Source of the DNA: Lycocorax pyrrhopterus obiensis
Taxonomy: Eukaryota; Chordata; Aves; Passeriformes; Paradisaeidae
Assembly: GCA_014706295.1 (NCBI GenBank)
Contig: JACSVZ010000001.1
Location: forward strand, 115,207,111 to 115,271,110
Reading direction: 5' to 3'
DNA: 64,000 nucleotides
Shown: positions 24,361-35,012 of the stretch, piece after piece
How positions within the stretch are numbered: the first letter of the stretch is position 1
Layout of the letters: each line of letters opens with the position of its first letter
Translations under genes and position numbers: made by a program
Notes under the pieces: generated by a model
What the model saw: the letters and a program-made list of their open reading frames with translations, nothing else
What the model was told of the DNA's origin: nothing
Database searches by the model: none

Positions 24361-25698
24361 CGCAAATTATTTCCAGTGATCTGTTGGATTTGTCTTGTCA
24401 AAGTTTTTCTTTCATATTCTGAATAGTTTATAAAACAGTAGAAATGAAGGACAGAACTTGGATTTTGGTAAATCTAATAGTCTACGTAAAAAACAACAAA
24501 AAAATTCAAATCAATGAGTGGATTAAAAAAAATCAACTAAACACCTTCTTAAGCTGAAAACTAGAGAAAATTAATTGGGTAAATTATTTGTTGCGAATGA
24601 TTCACTTTAGCTTGATTTCTATGTTTTTCTTATTATTGATGCTTAAGTAGAATAATGGTGCAATATGCAAATTAAATTGTTTTTATTCTCTCTCTGAACA
24701 CAGGTATTCTCTCATTTCTTTAAGAAAGTACGTCTTTAGATGTACCTTTGAACAGTCAGTTTACATATTGATAGCTGATAGTTTTGTGCTAAAATCCATG
24801 CAGTCTCATTCTGTGAATATTGGAAAAATAAGGGCAAGTAAACATGATTAACTGCAGGCTGTGATGCTAAACATATTCCATTATTCAAGCAAATGTTTCT
24901 CTCTCTTTCAGCTAATGAGAGATTTATGGATTAGCCTTTTCCTCCTTCCCTGGTGGTTATTCCCTGCTATTGTTAAGAATCTAGGGGATAATATAATGAG
25001 ATGCTCACTTGGTTACTATCAATAAGACTTCAAATGGTATTTTTTTTTAAGGAAGAAGCAGCCAAATTCATCCCAAGTGCAACATCAACAAAATCAATAA
25101 TGTAACAGTAATGAATGAAGAAAACTGTCTACACCACTGCAGAGTGTCTGTCTGATCATTTTGATTGAGACCATTTTTTAGTTTTCAAACACTTTTCTTA
25201 ATGACATGAAATCTTGGAATATTTATCCAAAAGCTCAGCCTGGAAAAAGGACTAGTTACTGAAAATCTGTGTCAGCATATTCATGTCACACACACCTTGC
25301 TGACCTCAGGAAGGGGCAGGGCTCAGTTTATGGGTGTTGATTGCTAAGGGCTGAAGTGAGAAATTCCCAGAGATATCCAATAAGCAGCTGAACCTCTCAA
25401 AGCCAAGCACCTCCTTGGAAACCAAGCATCTCCACAGACAGCCTGATTTCATAAGAAAGGTTTTATTTTAAAGCCTTTCCCTCATTTTCTTTCTTGGAAT
25501 TTCATTTTAACACATGGCTTATCTTAAAAAAAAATACTAGAACTGTGTGCTCTTTCTGTTGATATGAAACAAATCTATCATGATCTTATTGCTCATCTTT
25601 AATTAAAATTTTCTATTCTGTAATTCATGAGTCTTAGGCTGACTGGCAATCATTCAGGCTCTTGGAACAGAAGATCTTAGCACAGCTTCATAGAAAAT
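24361..25698. other. Unique AT-rich sequence, no gene recognised
   Basis: No repeat or open frame of note. It contains TTTAATTAAAATT-type AT-rich stretches near 25598-25611. Confidence 0.55.
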
Positions 25699-26077
25699 TC
25701 AGTGAGAACCTCCTGCAGGAGTTCCTTTTCCCACAATGAGATTTCGGTAAATTACTCCATCCCTTTCAAGAGTAATTGCAATAAATCTGCTATTACCAGC
25801 AAACATGAAATATGTCAGCGCATCACAGTTCATTACAATAGGATCTCCAATGTGGACTAATAATAAATAGTAATGCTCAGATAATGGACAAGAAAATGTA
25901 ACATCTGAGCATTGAAGGAACATAAATAAGGAGCCGAACTCGTTGGGTCATGTTTGGAAGAGAATAAATGGGTGCCCTGTGGACTTCTATCAAAGTGATG
26001 GATGAGGGGTTTTCTTTTTTGACTACTGGAAATGCAAAGAAATAAAAAACGTATCCAATGCCCAGAGTTCCAATGGT
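25699..26077 (-). pseudogene. Disabled coding-like frame, family unknown
   Basis: On the minus strand, an open frame from about 26077 reads TIGTLGIGYVFYFFAFPVVK, a membrane-like hydrophobic segment, then continues about 25 residues. A one-base shift near 25943-25950 (a CCC run) moves the reading to the frame that ends at the TGA at 25701-25699. The second part contains VHIGDPIVMNCDALTYFMFA and ends in LIVGKGTPAGGSH. Apart from the shift, about 125 codons are free of stops. Roughly a third of codons in the second part begin with G and about two thirds with a purine, which is a coding-like pattern. I do not recognise the family. It could be a decayed gene fragment, a sequence-error-broken exon, or chance. 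No clear donor follows the end. Confidence 0.25.
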
Positions 26078-26983
26078 CTCCCTGCATTTTCAGCAGCTCT
26101 CCCCTTTGATGAATGATTGAGGACCGTGAGCCCAGAATGTGAAGGACAACTGCTCTGGCAGGAATATTTGAGATCGTAATCCAAGTTGTCGCAGTACCTT
26201 GGGCATTTAAGGGGAAATGGTCAAAGAATTCTGCTGTGGGTTTTGTTTTGCTTTACTTCTCAGTGTTGGTAAAAAATCATGATTTCTGGAAAGCATGAGT
26301 GTATTTCCTTTTGTTCTCAGTTTGTCCTCATTTGGAAAGTCTTGATTCCTTCTCTTCATTTCTTTTTGGAGCGTGATCCCACTCCCTATGTTTTTTCTGC
26401 GGTGCTGATCCTGTCAGTCAATAGCTAGCAGTTATATTCATTTTTAATACAATTTTTTGCTCTTTCAAGCAACTCTGTCGAAGCACACCGCAGCATATTT
26501 CAGCTGCAGCACAACACACTTTATTTTAGTCTTTCACTGATACCAGCGGATGCACAGAAAATGTGACTTACTTGCAAATTATAACTGAATAATTTAAAGC
26601 ATGGTCCGATTATTATTGTGAGCTCATGAAGGAGAAAATTAAAGGTCTAAGGGACAAACTCAATTCTGATCTAAAACTACCATAACATGTGGAGATAATA
26701 AAACGTACATCAGTAGTGAAAATTGGTCCAAATATAATTTCTGAATTGACAGTGTGTGTGGATAATCTTGTGATGACATTTTATTATTTTTCAGGCTGAA
26801 ACAGAAGTAATCAAATCTCATTTGTCAAGGCTGGTTTCTTATTTTAAGCATCTGAGGGGAATATTTCTTTCTGCGGCTTAGCAGGTGTGTCGAAGGACTT
26901 TCATTTTGTGAGGTGTATGGTAGAGGACAAAGACAGGACACCAGATTTGACTGATGAATGTTCTGAACCATTGTGGAAACCCC
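26078..26983. other. Unique sequence, no gene recognised
   Basis: Single-copy sequence. A stretch at about 26500-26640 mixes AT-rich cores with GC-bearing words (ACCAGCGGATGCACAG) and looks more complex than its surroundings. Nothing else is identified. Confidence 0.5.
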
Positions 26984-27110
26984 ATTCTTTCTTTATTCTT
27001 TCTTTATTCTTTCTTTATTCTTTCTTTATTCTTTCTTTATTCTTTCTTTATTCTTTCTTTATTCTTTCTTTATTCTTTCTTTATTCTTTCTTTATTCTAT
27101 TTATTCTTTC
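26984..27110 (+). repeat. Minisatellite, 11-bp unit ATTCTTTCTTT
   Basis: The unit ATTCTTTCTTT is repeated head to tail about 10.5 times with almost no variation to 27098, then one worn copy to 27110. The array is pure pyrimidine except for one A per unit. Because 11 is not a multiple of 3, both translated plus-strand frames cycle every 11 residues (FFILSLFFLYS), so the open frames across it are artefacts. Near-perfect copies suggest recent growth or ongoing length change. Confidence 0.95.
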
Positions 27111-30100
27111 ATTTCCAGCAATTTATAGTTGCTTACAACTTCAGAAGCCTTTAATTGTTTGTGATGGCGTTTTCTTTGTAGAATTATGTAGTTCTTGAGT
27201 GTATGATAAATATTATTTATAATGTTTAATTTAAATTCAAATAGCTATGTGTTATACCCAAAACAGATCAAGCACATGTCTATTTCAAACTTCTGTTAAA
27301 GTGGCTCCACTTCCATGGCTCTACAGAAGTTTGAGAAATGCAATGTCTTGGTGTTCCACCTGAATCCAGGAGGGTTGCTTTGCTTCTGCAGGAGTTTTAA
27401 AACTTAATTATCTTGTCTCCCTCTCTCTTGTCTGGAATAATAACAGCTTCGTTACTTTTAGAAAATCAGAAGTGATTGCGACCTGGGGCTGAATGGAAAA
27501 CCCTCTTGTCTGGGATCCCAGTGCTGCAGGTGACTGTGAGAGAGCAGGCCTGGTGATTTCAGAGCTGACGTGCATGATGTCTCAGCAAACTCCTGCTCTA
27601 CGTTCGCCCAGGTGTTATGATAACTTTCCTGTCCTGCGTGTGTAAAAATTTTAAAATCCAAACTGGGTGACTGAGATTGCCTGGTCTGATTCCCTGGGTG
27701 GCATAAAATGTAAAATAGAAGCTCCTGATTTTGATAACAACAACATAATTTTGTTTGAAACTTAAACATGCTTTTTTCAGTTTTGTTTCTGTTTGTTTTT
27801 CAGAATGAAAGTAATCCCTGGAAAATGTACCTTTTCTGTTTCAAGCCTGTTTCCCTGCTACCATTTTCATTCCAATGCTTACAGTCTTAGCACTGGGTGA
27901 AATTGCTTACACTTTTTTGTCTAACTTTGCCTAGATCAATCCCTGATCTTTGTTGCATCTGGATGTGTCACTCATGACAAGTTTCTGGTATTAGAAAATT
28001 ACTTCCTGAATAAGCAGTTGCAGGCAGTGAGGACATTTCCTACTTGCTCATCTCTTGGATAAAATACAGAATGTGAAGCAGGGCTTCCAGGCTTGTCATT
28101 GCTCATACAGAGTATATGGCACTAAAACTATCCTCCCCAACATTTGAATACTTCATGCCAGAATTTACACAACCCCAATATATGTTTTAGGGACCTGACT
28201 TGATAATTTGTTCTTTAAACTTATCACTAAGACAGAATTGTGAGTAGCATGCTGTCCTTTAGACTTTGAAAGTCCTTCTACCCATGCCAGCATTTAGCCA
28301 GGATACTGTAGAAGTCTGAGGGTGCTGTGCTTGTGCTGAGGGACAAATGCAAACCCGGATCAGTTCTGCCACTTCAACGTTTTCTCATCTTTTATTCTTC
28401 AAGTATATCAATATCAAACCCAAATGCACTCCTTCAGGTTCCAGCATTCTCACCACACAGAGCCACTTTTCATATTTTTTTTTCCCATTTTGTTCTCTGA
28501 AGGAAGGGCAGCCACATCTACTGCTTCAGATCTTTATAAAATTTAATGTTTAAACAGTGTCATAGTTCTCAGCAGAGAGATCAAACCAGACTTGCATCAA
28601 ATTGTGTTCTGACCTCAAGGTATTATCCTCAAACTGAATTCATGGTGCTTCCCCTCATTAGTTTAATGAATGCTACAGCAGTTTGTCTCGGTTGACTTTT
28701 TTCATAAATAATTGCAAGTCCTTTTTTGCCATGGCTTAATATCATTTCATGCCCTATCCCTTAATGATTCATAGCCAATTTGTTAATCCAGAACTCTATT
28801 TTCCCTGAAACACTCCTGTCCACAGTGATTATTCCCATAGCTGCACCAAGCTGATTGAGAACTCCAGCTCCTGCCTGTGAACCATTACTCCATCTCCATT
28901 ACAACAGATGCTGAGGAAATTTACTACTTTACTCTGCTGACTCTTTTTCGACTAGGAAATTTTGATCAGGTGCTTATTATGTGAACAGAGGGTTTGATAG
29001 TAACTAATTTGCATTACTTGTGTTTTATCTTCCTGATCTAGGAAGTTACAGATTCAGTGTGCTGCCTGCTGACTCAAGCTGAGCAGCTGCCAGTGTGAGT
29101 GACTGTGGAAATTGTTCATGCTGAATTTGCTGATTCCACTGCTAGATAGAAGTTGTTGGGTGAGCAGCAGAAGAGGAAAAATAAGCCCTACTTCTCCTAG
29201 ACAGATCTGCTTTTGCTTTCCAAAGAGGTCTTTTTTCACTGATGGACATCCAGAAACTTCCAAACTTGTGTCATGATAGTTGTGGTGTGCTGGAGATAAA
29301 GATGTTCAGAAGTTGAGATTTAGTTGGTTTATTTGGTGGTATTTGCAAACAGAAGTTAACACCATATTTCAGATCAGAAGTGGGACTCCTTTGGGAGGAA
29401 ATCTTCCAGTGGTCACCACTCACCACACTTTGCCCTGTGAAGTGCCCAAATTGGATATTACTTGGACCAGAACAGAGTCAGGCACTTGGCTATACCCAGG
29501 GATTCTGATAATCAGAGACGTGTGAACTCTTCTTTATTTCTCCCTTTTAAAATGTTTCTCCTGGGTGCTGAGATGATGTAGCTATTAGTACCAGCCCTGG
29601 AATAATCTGAACATTTGTAGCCCGTTTGTGAATGTGCATTTTATACCCTTAGGGTAGCAATGTGGAGAAGGGCAGTGAAGATCTGTGTCCCCATGAATTT
29701 CAGTGCTTTTTTTTTTGTGTACTTAAAAGCATTGGTGGTGCATTTTACAGTATTTTGGGTTTGAAGTGGTCTGCAAGAAAGGAAGTGTGGCTGGGAGCCA
29801 AAGCAACACCTAAAAATGTGTATTTACAGGTAAACAAGTAACAAAGTATCCTAGAACAAGTAAATCACAAATAACACTCAGTTTTATCTCTGCACAAGTG
29901 TGCAGACTTCAGTGACCAGGGATGTAACTGAAGGCTGATTTAGTGCTAACAGCACAGCACAAACCGAAGGAAAATAGAGATGCGCGCTTGCACTTTTTGT
30001 TCGCAGAAATAAATCCCTGAGCTGAAACACTTTTGTGGCCTTGTGCCCACAGTATTCCAATTTTTCTTGGTGATAGTGGTGGAGGAGTGGGGAGGAAAAT

Positions 30101-30410
30101 CATGAAGTGAAGCCACTCACCTATTTATAGAATGTACTGATTCACAGGCAAGGCATGTAGGTGCCCTGTTCTTGCACGCAGCCAGGAAAACAGATTGGTT
30201 TGGTGCTGGGGAACACATGGGCTGTGTGCTGGCATCAGGTTTAGCGTGAACTTGAGGGGTTTGATTTTTAGGAGGACATTTTTCCATATGTTTGTGGCTT
30301 TGAAATGGTGCGTTTTGTTAATGTAAATCACGTTGCTGATTTTTTCTTGACCTCACACGGGTTAACTTCCCAGTACTCTGGCCAGTGGTCTGGATTTGTG
30401 TTTTCATTTT
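27111..30410. other. Unique sequence, no gene recognised
   Basis: No repeat or gene is identified. Short open frames (60-105 codons) on both strands have no recognisable content. A somewhat GC-richer patch lies at 27470-27700. Confidence 0.5.
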
Positions 30411-30462
30411 AAAAAACAAAAAAGCCCAAAAACCAAAAAAAAACCCCACCCCACAAGAAAAA
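30411..30462 (+). repeat. A/C-rich low-complexity tract
   Basis: About 50 bases contain only A and C apart from two G: A-runs broken by CCC and CC, ending in ACCCCACCCCACAAG. No fixed unit. It could be a decayed poly(A) tail, but no retroposon body is visible upstream. Confidence 0.7.
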
Positions 30463-30645
30463 TGGACAAAGCAAAAATTTCTTGCTCACCTATTTTAGAT
30501 ACATCTTTTTCCAACATATCCTGATTTTTCTGTCTCCACTGGATTGTCACCAGTAGTGCAGCTGGCACAATTGGTCTTAGCATTGAGCTGAAGAAGTGTT
30601 TCTCTGTTACATGATCCTAAATATACCGTTTTCTTTGCTGCAATG

Positions 30646-30683
30646 GGTTGTTGTTGTTGGTTTGGGGGTTTGTTGTTGTTGTT
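30646..30683 (+). repeat. GTT trinucleotide repeat, interrupted
   Basis: Two short runs of GTT units flank a GGTTTGGGGG interruption. The flanks show no transposon. Confidence 0.75.
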
Positions 30684-32643
30684 TAATTGTTATTGATGGT
30701 AACTTGAAGAATTATATCCTCTGTGAAATGGCCAGCACTTAAAAAAATTAAGCTATTACAGATCTGAGCATTAATAAAAACAAAGCAATTTAAAAGATGT
30801 GTACACCCACACATTCTACACTCAAGCAAAATAAAAAGCAACATTTTATGCAGAAAAGCCCACATATTTCACAGATCAGCACATTGCTATTCCTATGCAA
30901 AATATTTATAGACAAGTCAGTGGGTTTTAAATTCAGTTCAATATGGATTAGAGAAAAACTAAAGAAGTTTGAATGAATCAATAAGTTTCTCATTAATACT
31001 AGCCTTAGAGTGAGAATGTTTTTTATTAATACAAAGCACCACGCTTTGTCTACAAATGAACCTGTCATATCATTTTGTCTTTTGTGCTTCTTTCTGCTCA
31101 GTAATTATTGATCTATCAACATGAAAATTCTATGGATTTTCTATACAATGCCAGCCATTTTTCTCATGTAGGAGTGGCTGGTTATTTTAAATCAAGCTAC
31201 TGTTGTGAAAGACTCTATAAAATATGTCTAAATTGTGCAAATGGGAGTAGATTTCACTTGTCTATGGGTTTGATAGACCTCACCTTCTGTGATTGAAGGT
31301 GGGGTTTTGTGTAGGAAGTGTGATTTTATTGAAATTACACAAGTGAGTGTTACTTTGGGTTTCTAAGCTCAGAGAGGTAACTTCACAAGCATTGCCAAAT
31401 TCAGGGATAAAGAAAAAAGGTTGTTCAGCTGCAATCTGTCTGAGTTACAAGGAAAAATGTCCCAAATTTGCAGCTCCACTGTTCTGCTGGGCCCAAGCTG
31501 AGTGCAAAATCAGGAGAGAGAAATAGAAAATCACCGGTCTCGTCCTGCAAGGATCTTCATCTCATGGGCCCATTCAAAATCACTTTTACGTTCATTGGGC
31601 TGAGCAGTTGGGCACGGAGTTCACATCTGAGCCCTACATTTGATACTCTTCTCTTACAGCCCTTCTGCTTTAGTATTTGTCCGTGGTGAATTCCAGGGAA
31701 GTAGGAGATGTGCTTGGCATGGGGAATCCCGCGTGTTGGCCTGTGCTCTTCCGCTGTGAGCACTCGTGGGATTCACCGATTCAAGGAGTCAGCAAAAGCC
31801 TTTGACACGCCACAGAAGTGAGCCCTGTGCACGTCATTCTGGAAGACACTGTAAATGAATTACAAAAGGGATTAACAGGAAGCAGATCACATGTTAATCT
31901 ATGCAGCTCCTGACACATAAAATCAGAGGAGCTGAATCTCAGGCTGTGTGTCCAAGTCAAGAATATAAATTCGCCTGTAAGGCCTGAAACCTAAGTACGA
32001 GGCTTTTAGTGTTCATGCTTAGAGATTTGCTTGTGTCCTCAAAAATGTCTTCTGGAGAGCCTCAGGAGTTATGTGCAGTCATCTTCCTTGCATGGGTAGG
32101 TGGGAAATAGACCAGAAAAAACAGGGAGTGCTTGAATATTCCTGAGAGAGAAGTTTTCCAGAGAGCCTGGTGGGTTTATAACGAAAAATTACTCCTGAGG
32201 AAAACAATCAGTATGGGAAAAAGGGGTAAATCTTGTGGTATCTCTGGGCATGTTGTTGGTATCTACAGTCTCTAGTGCAAGTTGCACGTAGCCTCAGGAG
32301 CATAAGGATCCTATCACAAACGAGTCTGGGAAATTTTCACGCCTATTAATGAGATCTGGGTTTGTAACATGCTTTTCAAAATCAAATTGTTTTACAGCCA
32401 TGCTCTTTTCACACATCTGCAGCTTATTGCCAGCCAGTCAGAATGGGCTGTGGGCTGCATGAATGATGCTTCAACCACAGGAATAACCTCTGCCTGTTGT
32501 TGCTCCCCCTTAGAGGGCTGGGAGGGGGAAACCGAGGCAGGGCGAGGGCAGAGCTGCGAGCTCTGGTCTGTCACTGTCTTGAACCAAGCTGAGTGTGTTT
32601 GCTTGGTCACACATCTGCCATATGCTAATCTATGCTGTACCAG
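30684..32643. other. Unique sequence, no gene recognised
   Basis: AT-rich in the first half and more balanced from about 31470. No repeat is recognised. Frames of 60-110 codons overlap in different registers with no family resemblance. Confidence 0.5.
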
Positions 32644-32736
32644 AGGTTCCAGAAATATTTGTGGAAGACAAGAGCTTGAAAGTCCCTGCTTCTCTGTATA
32701 ATTTAGGCAGTGAATTTAGATATCGCATTGAAAAAG
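32644..32736 (+). other. Candidate internal exon, 93 nt (weak)
   Basis: The interval is bounded by an acceptor-like TATGCTGTACCAG ending at 32643, with a branch-point-like TGCTAATC about 20 bases upstream, and by a donor AAAAAG/GTAAAAGC after 32736. Read in phase it gives VPEIFVEDKSLKVPASLYNL then GSEFRYRIEK with no stop. Ten of 30 codons begin with G. The length is a multiple of three and the introns would both be phase 1. The acceptor lacks a good pyrimidine tract. I do not recognise the protein and a 30-codon opening has a fair chance of being random. Confidence 0.2.
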
Positions 32737-32959
32737 GTAAAAGCACACATAATGACATAATGGGGGAAAATACATGTGCTGTGTACACAGCTGAATGCAT
32801 TTTGTCTAAATAATTCACATGAAAATTAGAAAATTGGACAGATTTATAAGTGACTTATCTATTTTTTCCATATAGGTCTTTCCCCCTCTGAAGAAATAAA
32901 TGGGAATATCTCTGTATACAGTTTTGAACACAACAATCATTATCTAGAAAAGAAACCCC

Positions 32960-33130
32960 TTAATTAATGTGCCAATTTGTCATTATGTTATCAGTGATAA
33001 TCACCTAATGAATGAATGTACTGATCCACAGTTCTATTCGGAGCTGCTTTTGATGCCCAGGCCACTCTAATTGCTACCTGTGCAATTGTGTAGCTCTAGT
33101 AAATTGCTAAAGACAGGTTGATGTAAACAC
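32960..33130. promoter_or_regulatory. Possible conserved non-coding element
   Basis: Non-repetitive sequence dense in TAAT/ATTA cores: CTTAATTAATGTGCC, TTGTCATTATGTTATCAGTG, CTCTAATTGC, AGTAAATTGC. These alternate with words such as CTATTCGGAGCTGC. This pattern resembles homeodomain-rich vertebrate enhancers. Inference only. Confidence 0.25.
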
Positions 33131-33661
33131 AGTGTTCAAATTTGGAAGGAGTGACAGTCCTAATATAGGAAAATAATCAGAATAGATCTATTTGACAAAG
33201 CCAGTAATCATTAATTTGAATACCAATTAGTTCTGAGTAGGTAGGTTTATTCCAGCTCTTTCCTTGGACTTGAGAATGGTTGTATTCCTTTTCCAAGCTC
33301 TCCAGAAAAATAAAGGCAAAAATTCATTATGCAAAACCAACGTGTGCCTGGCACCTGCCTTTTCAGTGTTTCTATTTACTGCCATGCTGCAAACTCATCT
33401 GCTCAAAATAGACAAATTGTTACCCCATCGTTGAATTTAAGTAATAAAATCTATCAGCAAGAGGCCTCTGCAGGTGGGGGAAATCGATCCAAGCAGGACA
33501 GTGTAAAACACTGAGGGAAAAACTGCTCAGAAGGCTTTTGAAGATATATTGACAATGCATCTGCTTTTCTCACAGCAGTTTGTCTCACATTTTGAACTCT
33601 TGCCTTTAATGGCATTGTCATTATTGTGGAGGCCTCTGATCTTCTTTTGTGAGTGACACAT
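33131..33661. other. Unique sequence, no gene recognised
   Basis: Single-copy sequence between a conserved-looking element and the ATCT microsatellite. The 61-codon plus-strand frame at 33329-33514 has no recognised content. Confidence 0.5.
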
Positions 33662-33709
33662 CATCTATCTATCTATCTATCCTTCTATCCATCTATCCAT
33701 CTATCTACT
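33662..33709 (+). repeat. ATCT tetranucleotide microsatellite
   Basis: About twelve ATCT units. The first six are nearly perfect and later ones vary as CTTC and ATCC. No transposon adjoins it. Confidence 0.9.
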
Positions 33710-34823
33710 ATTTTTAATAGGAAAAAACCACCCTGTTTCCCCTCATATTTCCTCCAGTATTACCATGGGGACTAAGTTAAATTGATTAAAATTGGAACTT
33801 CATGATTTTTTATTAGCTCTGAAATGCAAATAAGTGTCTGTACTTTCTGTAACCAAGCATTAGCTGAGCAAATACAAATTTGCATAACTTGGAAAGTTGG
33901 TGTATGGGTTGATTGCAAAGCCTGATGCTGCGGAAGGAAAACTTGTTAGAATAAACTCCCAAGGTTATTTTTTATTCTAGCAACTGAAAAATATGAAATT
34001 AAGTCAATAAAAACATGTATGTCATTAGCCTTATAGAAAATCTTTTCCTTCCTGCTTTTAAATATATATATGAAAAAAAGCCATTTAATTCAAGAGTTCA
34101 AGCAAGTTCGATATTTTCATTTTTATTCTGAAAAGTAATTTATGTGAGACAATTCCTTGGTCTGAAATCTATAATACCTATTAATTTTTAGGAGAAATAG
34201 ACAATAAAAGAGGTAGAATGGTGCAACTGTCTCTGCAAAATTTGGTGTCTTTTCTGCCTTGAGCATGTATTTGGATTAGGTGCATGTATAGATTTTGCAT
34301 TCTTTTTGCTGGGTGCTATAGCACGTGCCCTGCTGAAAGTGCCTCATTTATTTTACTGTTGGAGTAGTTAATACTGAGAAGAACATGGATGTTGGAAATA
34401 AACACCCTTCCAGAATTTTTTTCTCCCAAACCCTTTTACAGTGTAGGATAAGATTTTTGAAACACGGCACGCTGTTGTTTTCAGGTGCTTTATTTTAGGT
34501 AAGAATATGAGGCATAGTCTTACTAAAGTGAAGAGATTGTTTATGATTTACTGAAAAAAGCCAGTGCCTTAACAGGATGATTTTCTGACATTTTTATATG
34601 TTTTGCCAAGCAGTACTTAAAAAAAAAAAATTAAAATAACGTTACACAGGGATAAGCTGTATGAAAGATGTGAATTCTCTCAAGTTATCATGTTCCAGGT
34701 TAGTGAAAGGATTGTTGAAGAGCTGGTAAAATAGTATCAGAGAGAGAGAATGAGTTGATGATGTGTGAGGTGATGGGGTTTAGTAGGCCATGAGAAATGT
34801 TAAAAGAAAAATAATTTCATGCA
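33710..34823. other. Unique AT-rich sequence, no gene recognised
   Basis: Single-copy AT-rich DNA with a 10-base A run near 34620. No gene or repeat is identified. Confidence 0.55.
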
Positions 34824-35012
34824 ATGGATCTTTTGAAAGCAGATTTGCAACAGTTGGGCAGATCTGAGAATTTGCAAGGAAATGATGATGAGCCCGAAAG
34901 GAATCTCTTTGCTGATTTACATCTGCCTTTGATGTTTTACATCCTAGCAGAAGCTGTAACTTCGATTTGGCAAAACCTTTGTTATTCGGGGTTTTTTTGC
35001 ACACGTTGCTGA
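34824..35012 (+). other. Coding-like open frame (weak)
   Basis: The frame opens at an ATG and begins MDLLKADLQQLGRSENLQGN, an amphipathic, acidic composition that T-rich DNA does not usually give by chance. It runs 62 codons to TGA. Seventeen of 62 codons start with G. An overlapping 116-codon minus-strand frame (34780-35130) competes for the interval. No family is recognised and there is no clear splice structure. Confidence 0.12.

Noticed and set aside
26887..27198. Repetitive membrane protein of 103 codons
   Set aside because: The repeated FFILSLFFLYS residues are simply the 11-bp minisatellite read in cycling frames.
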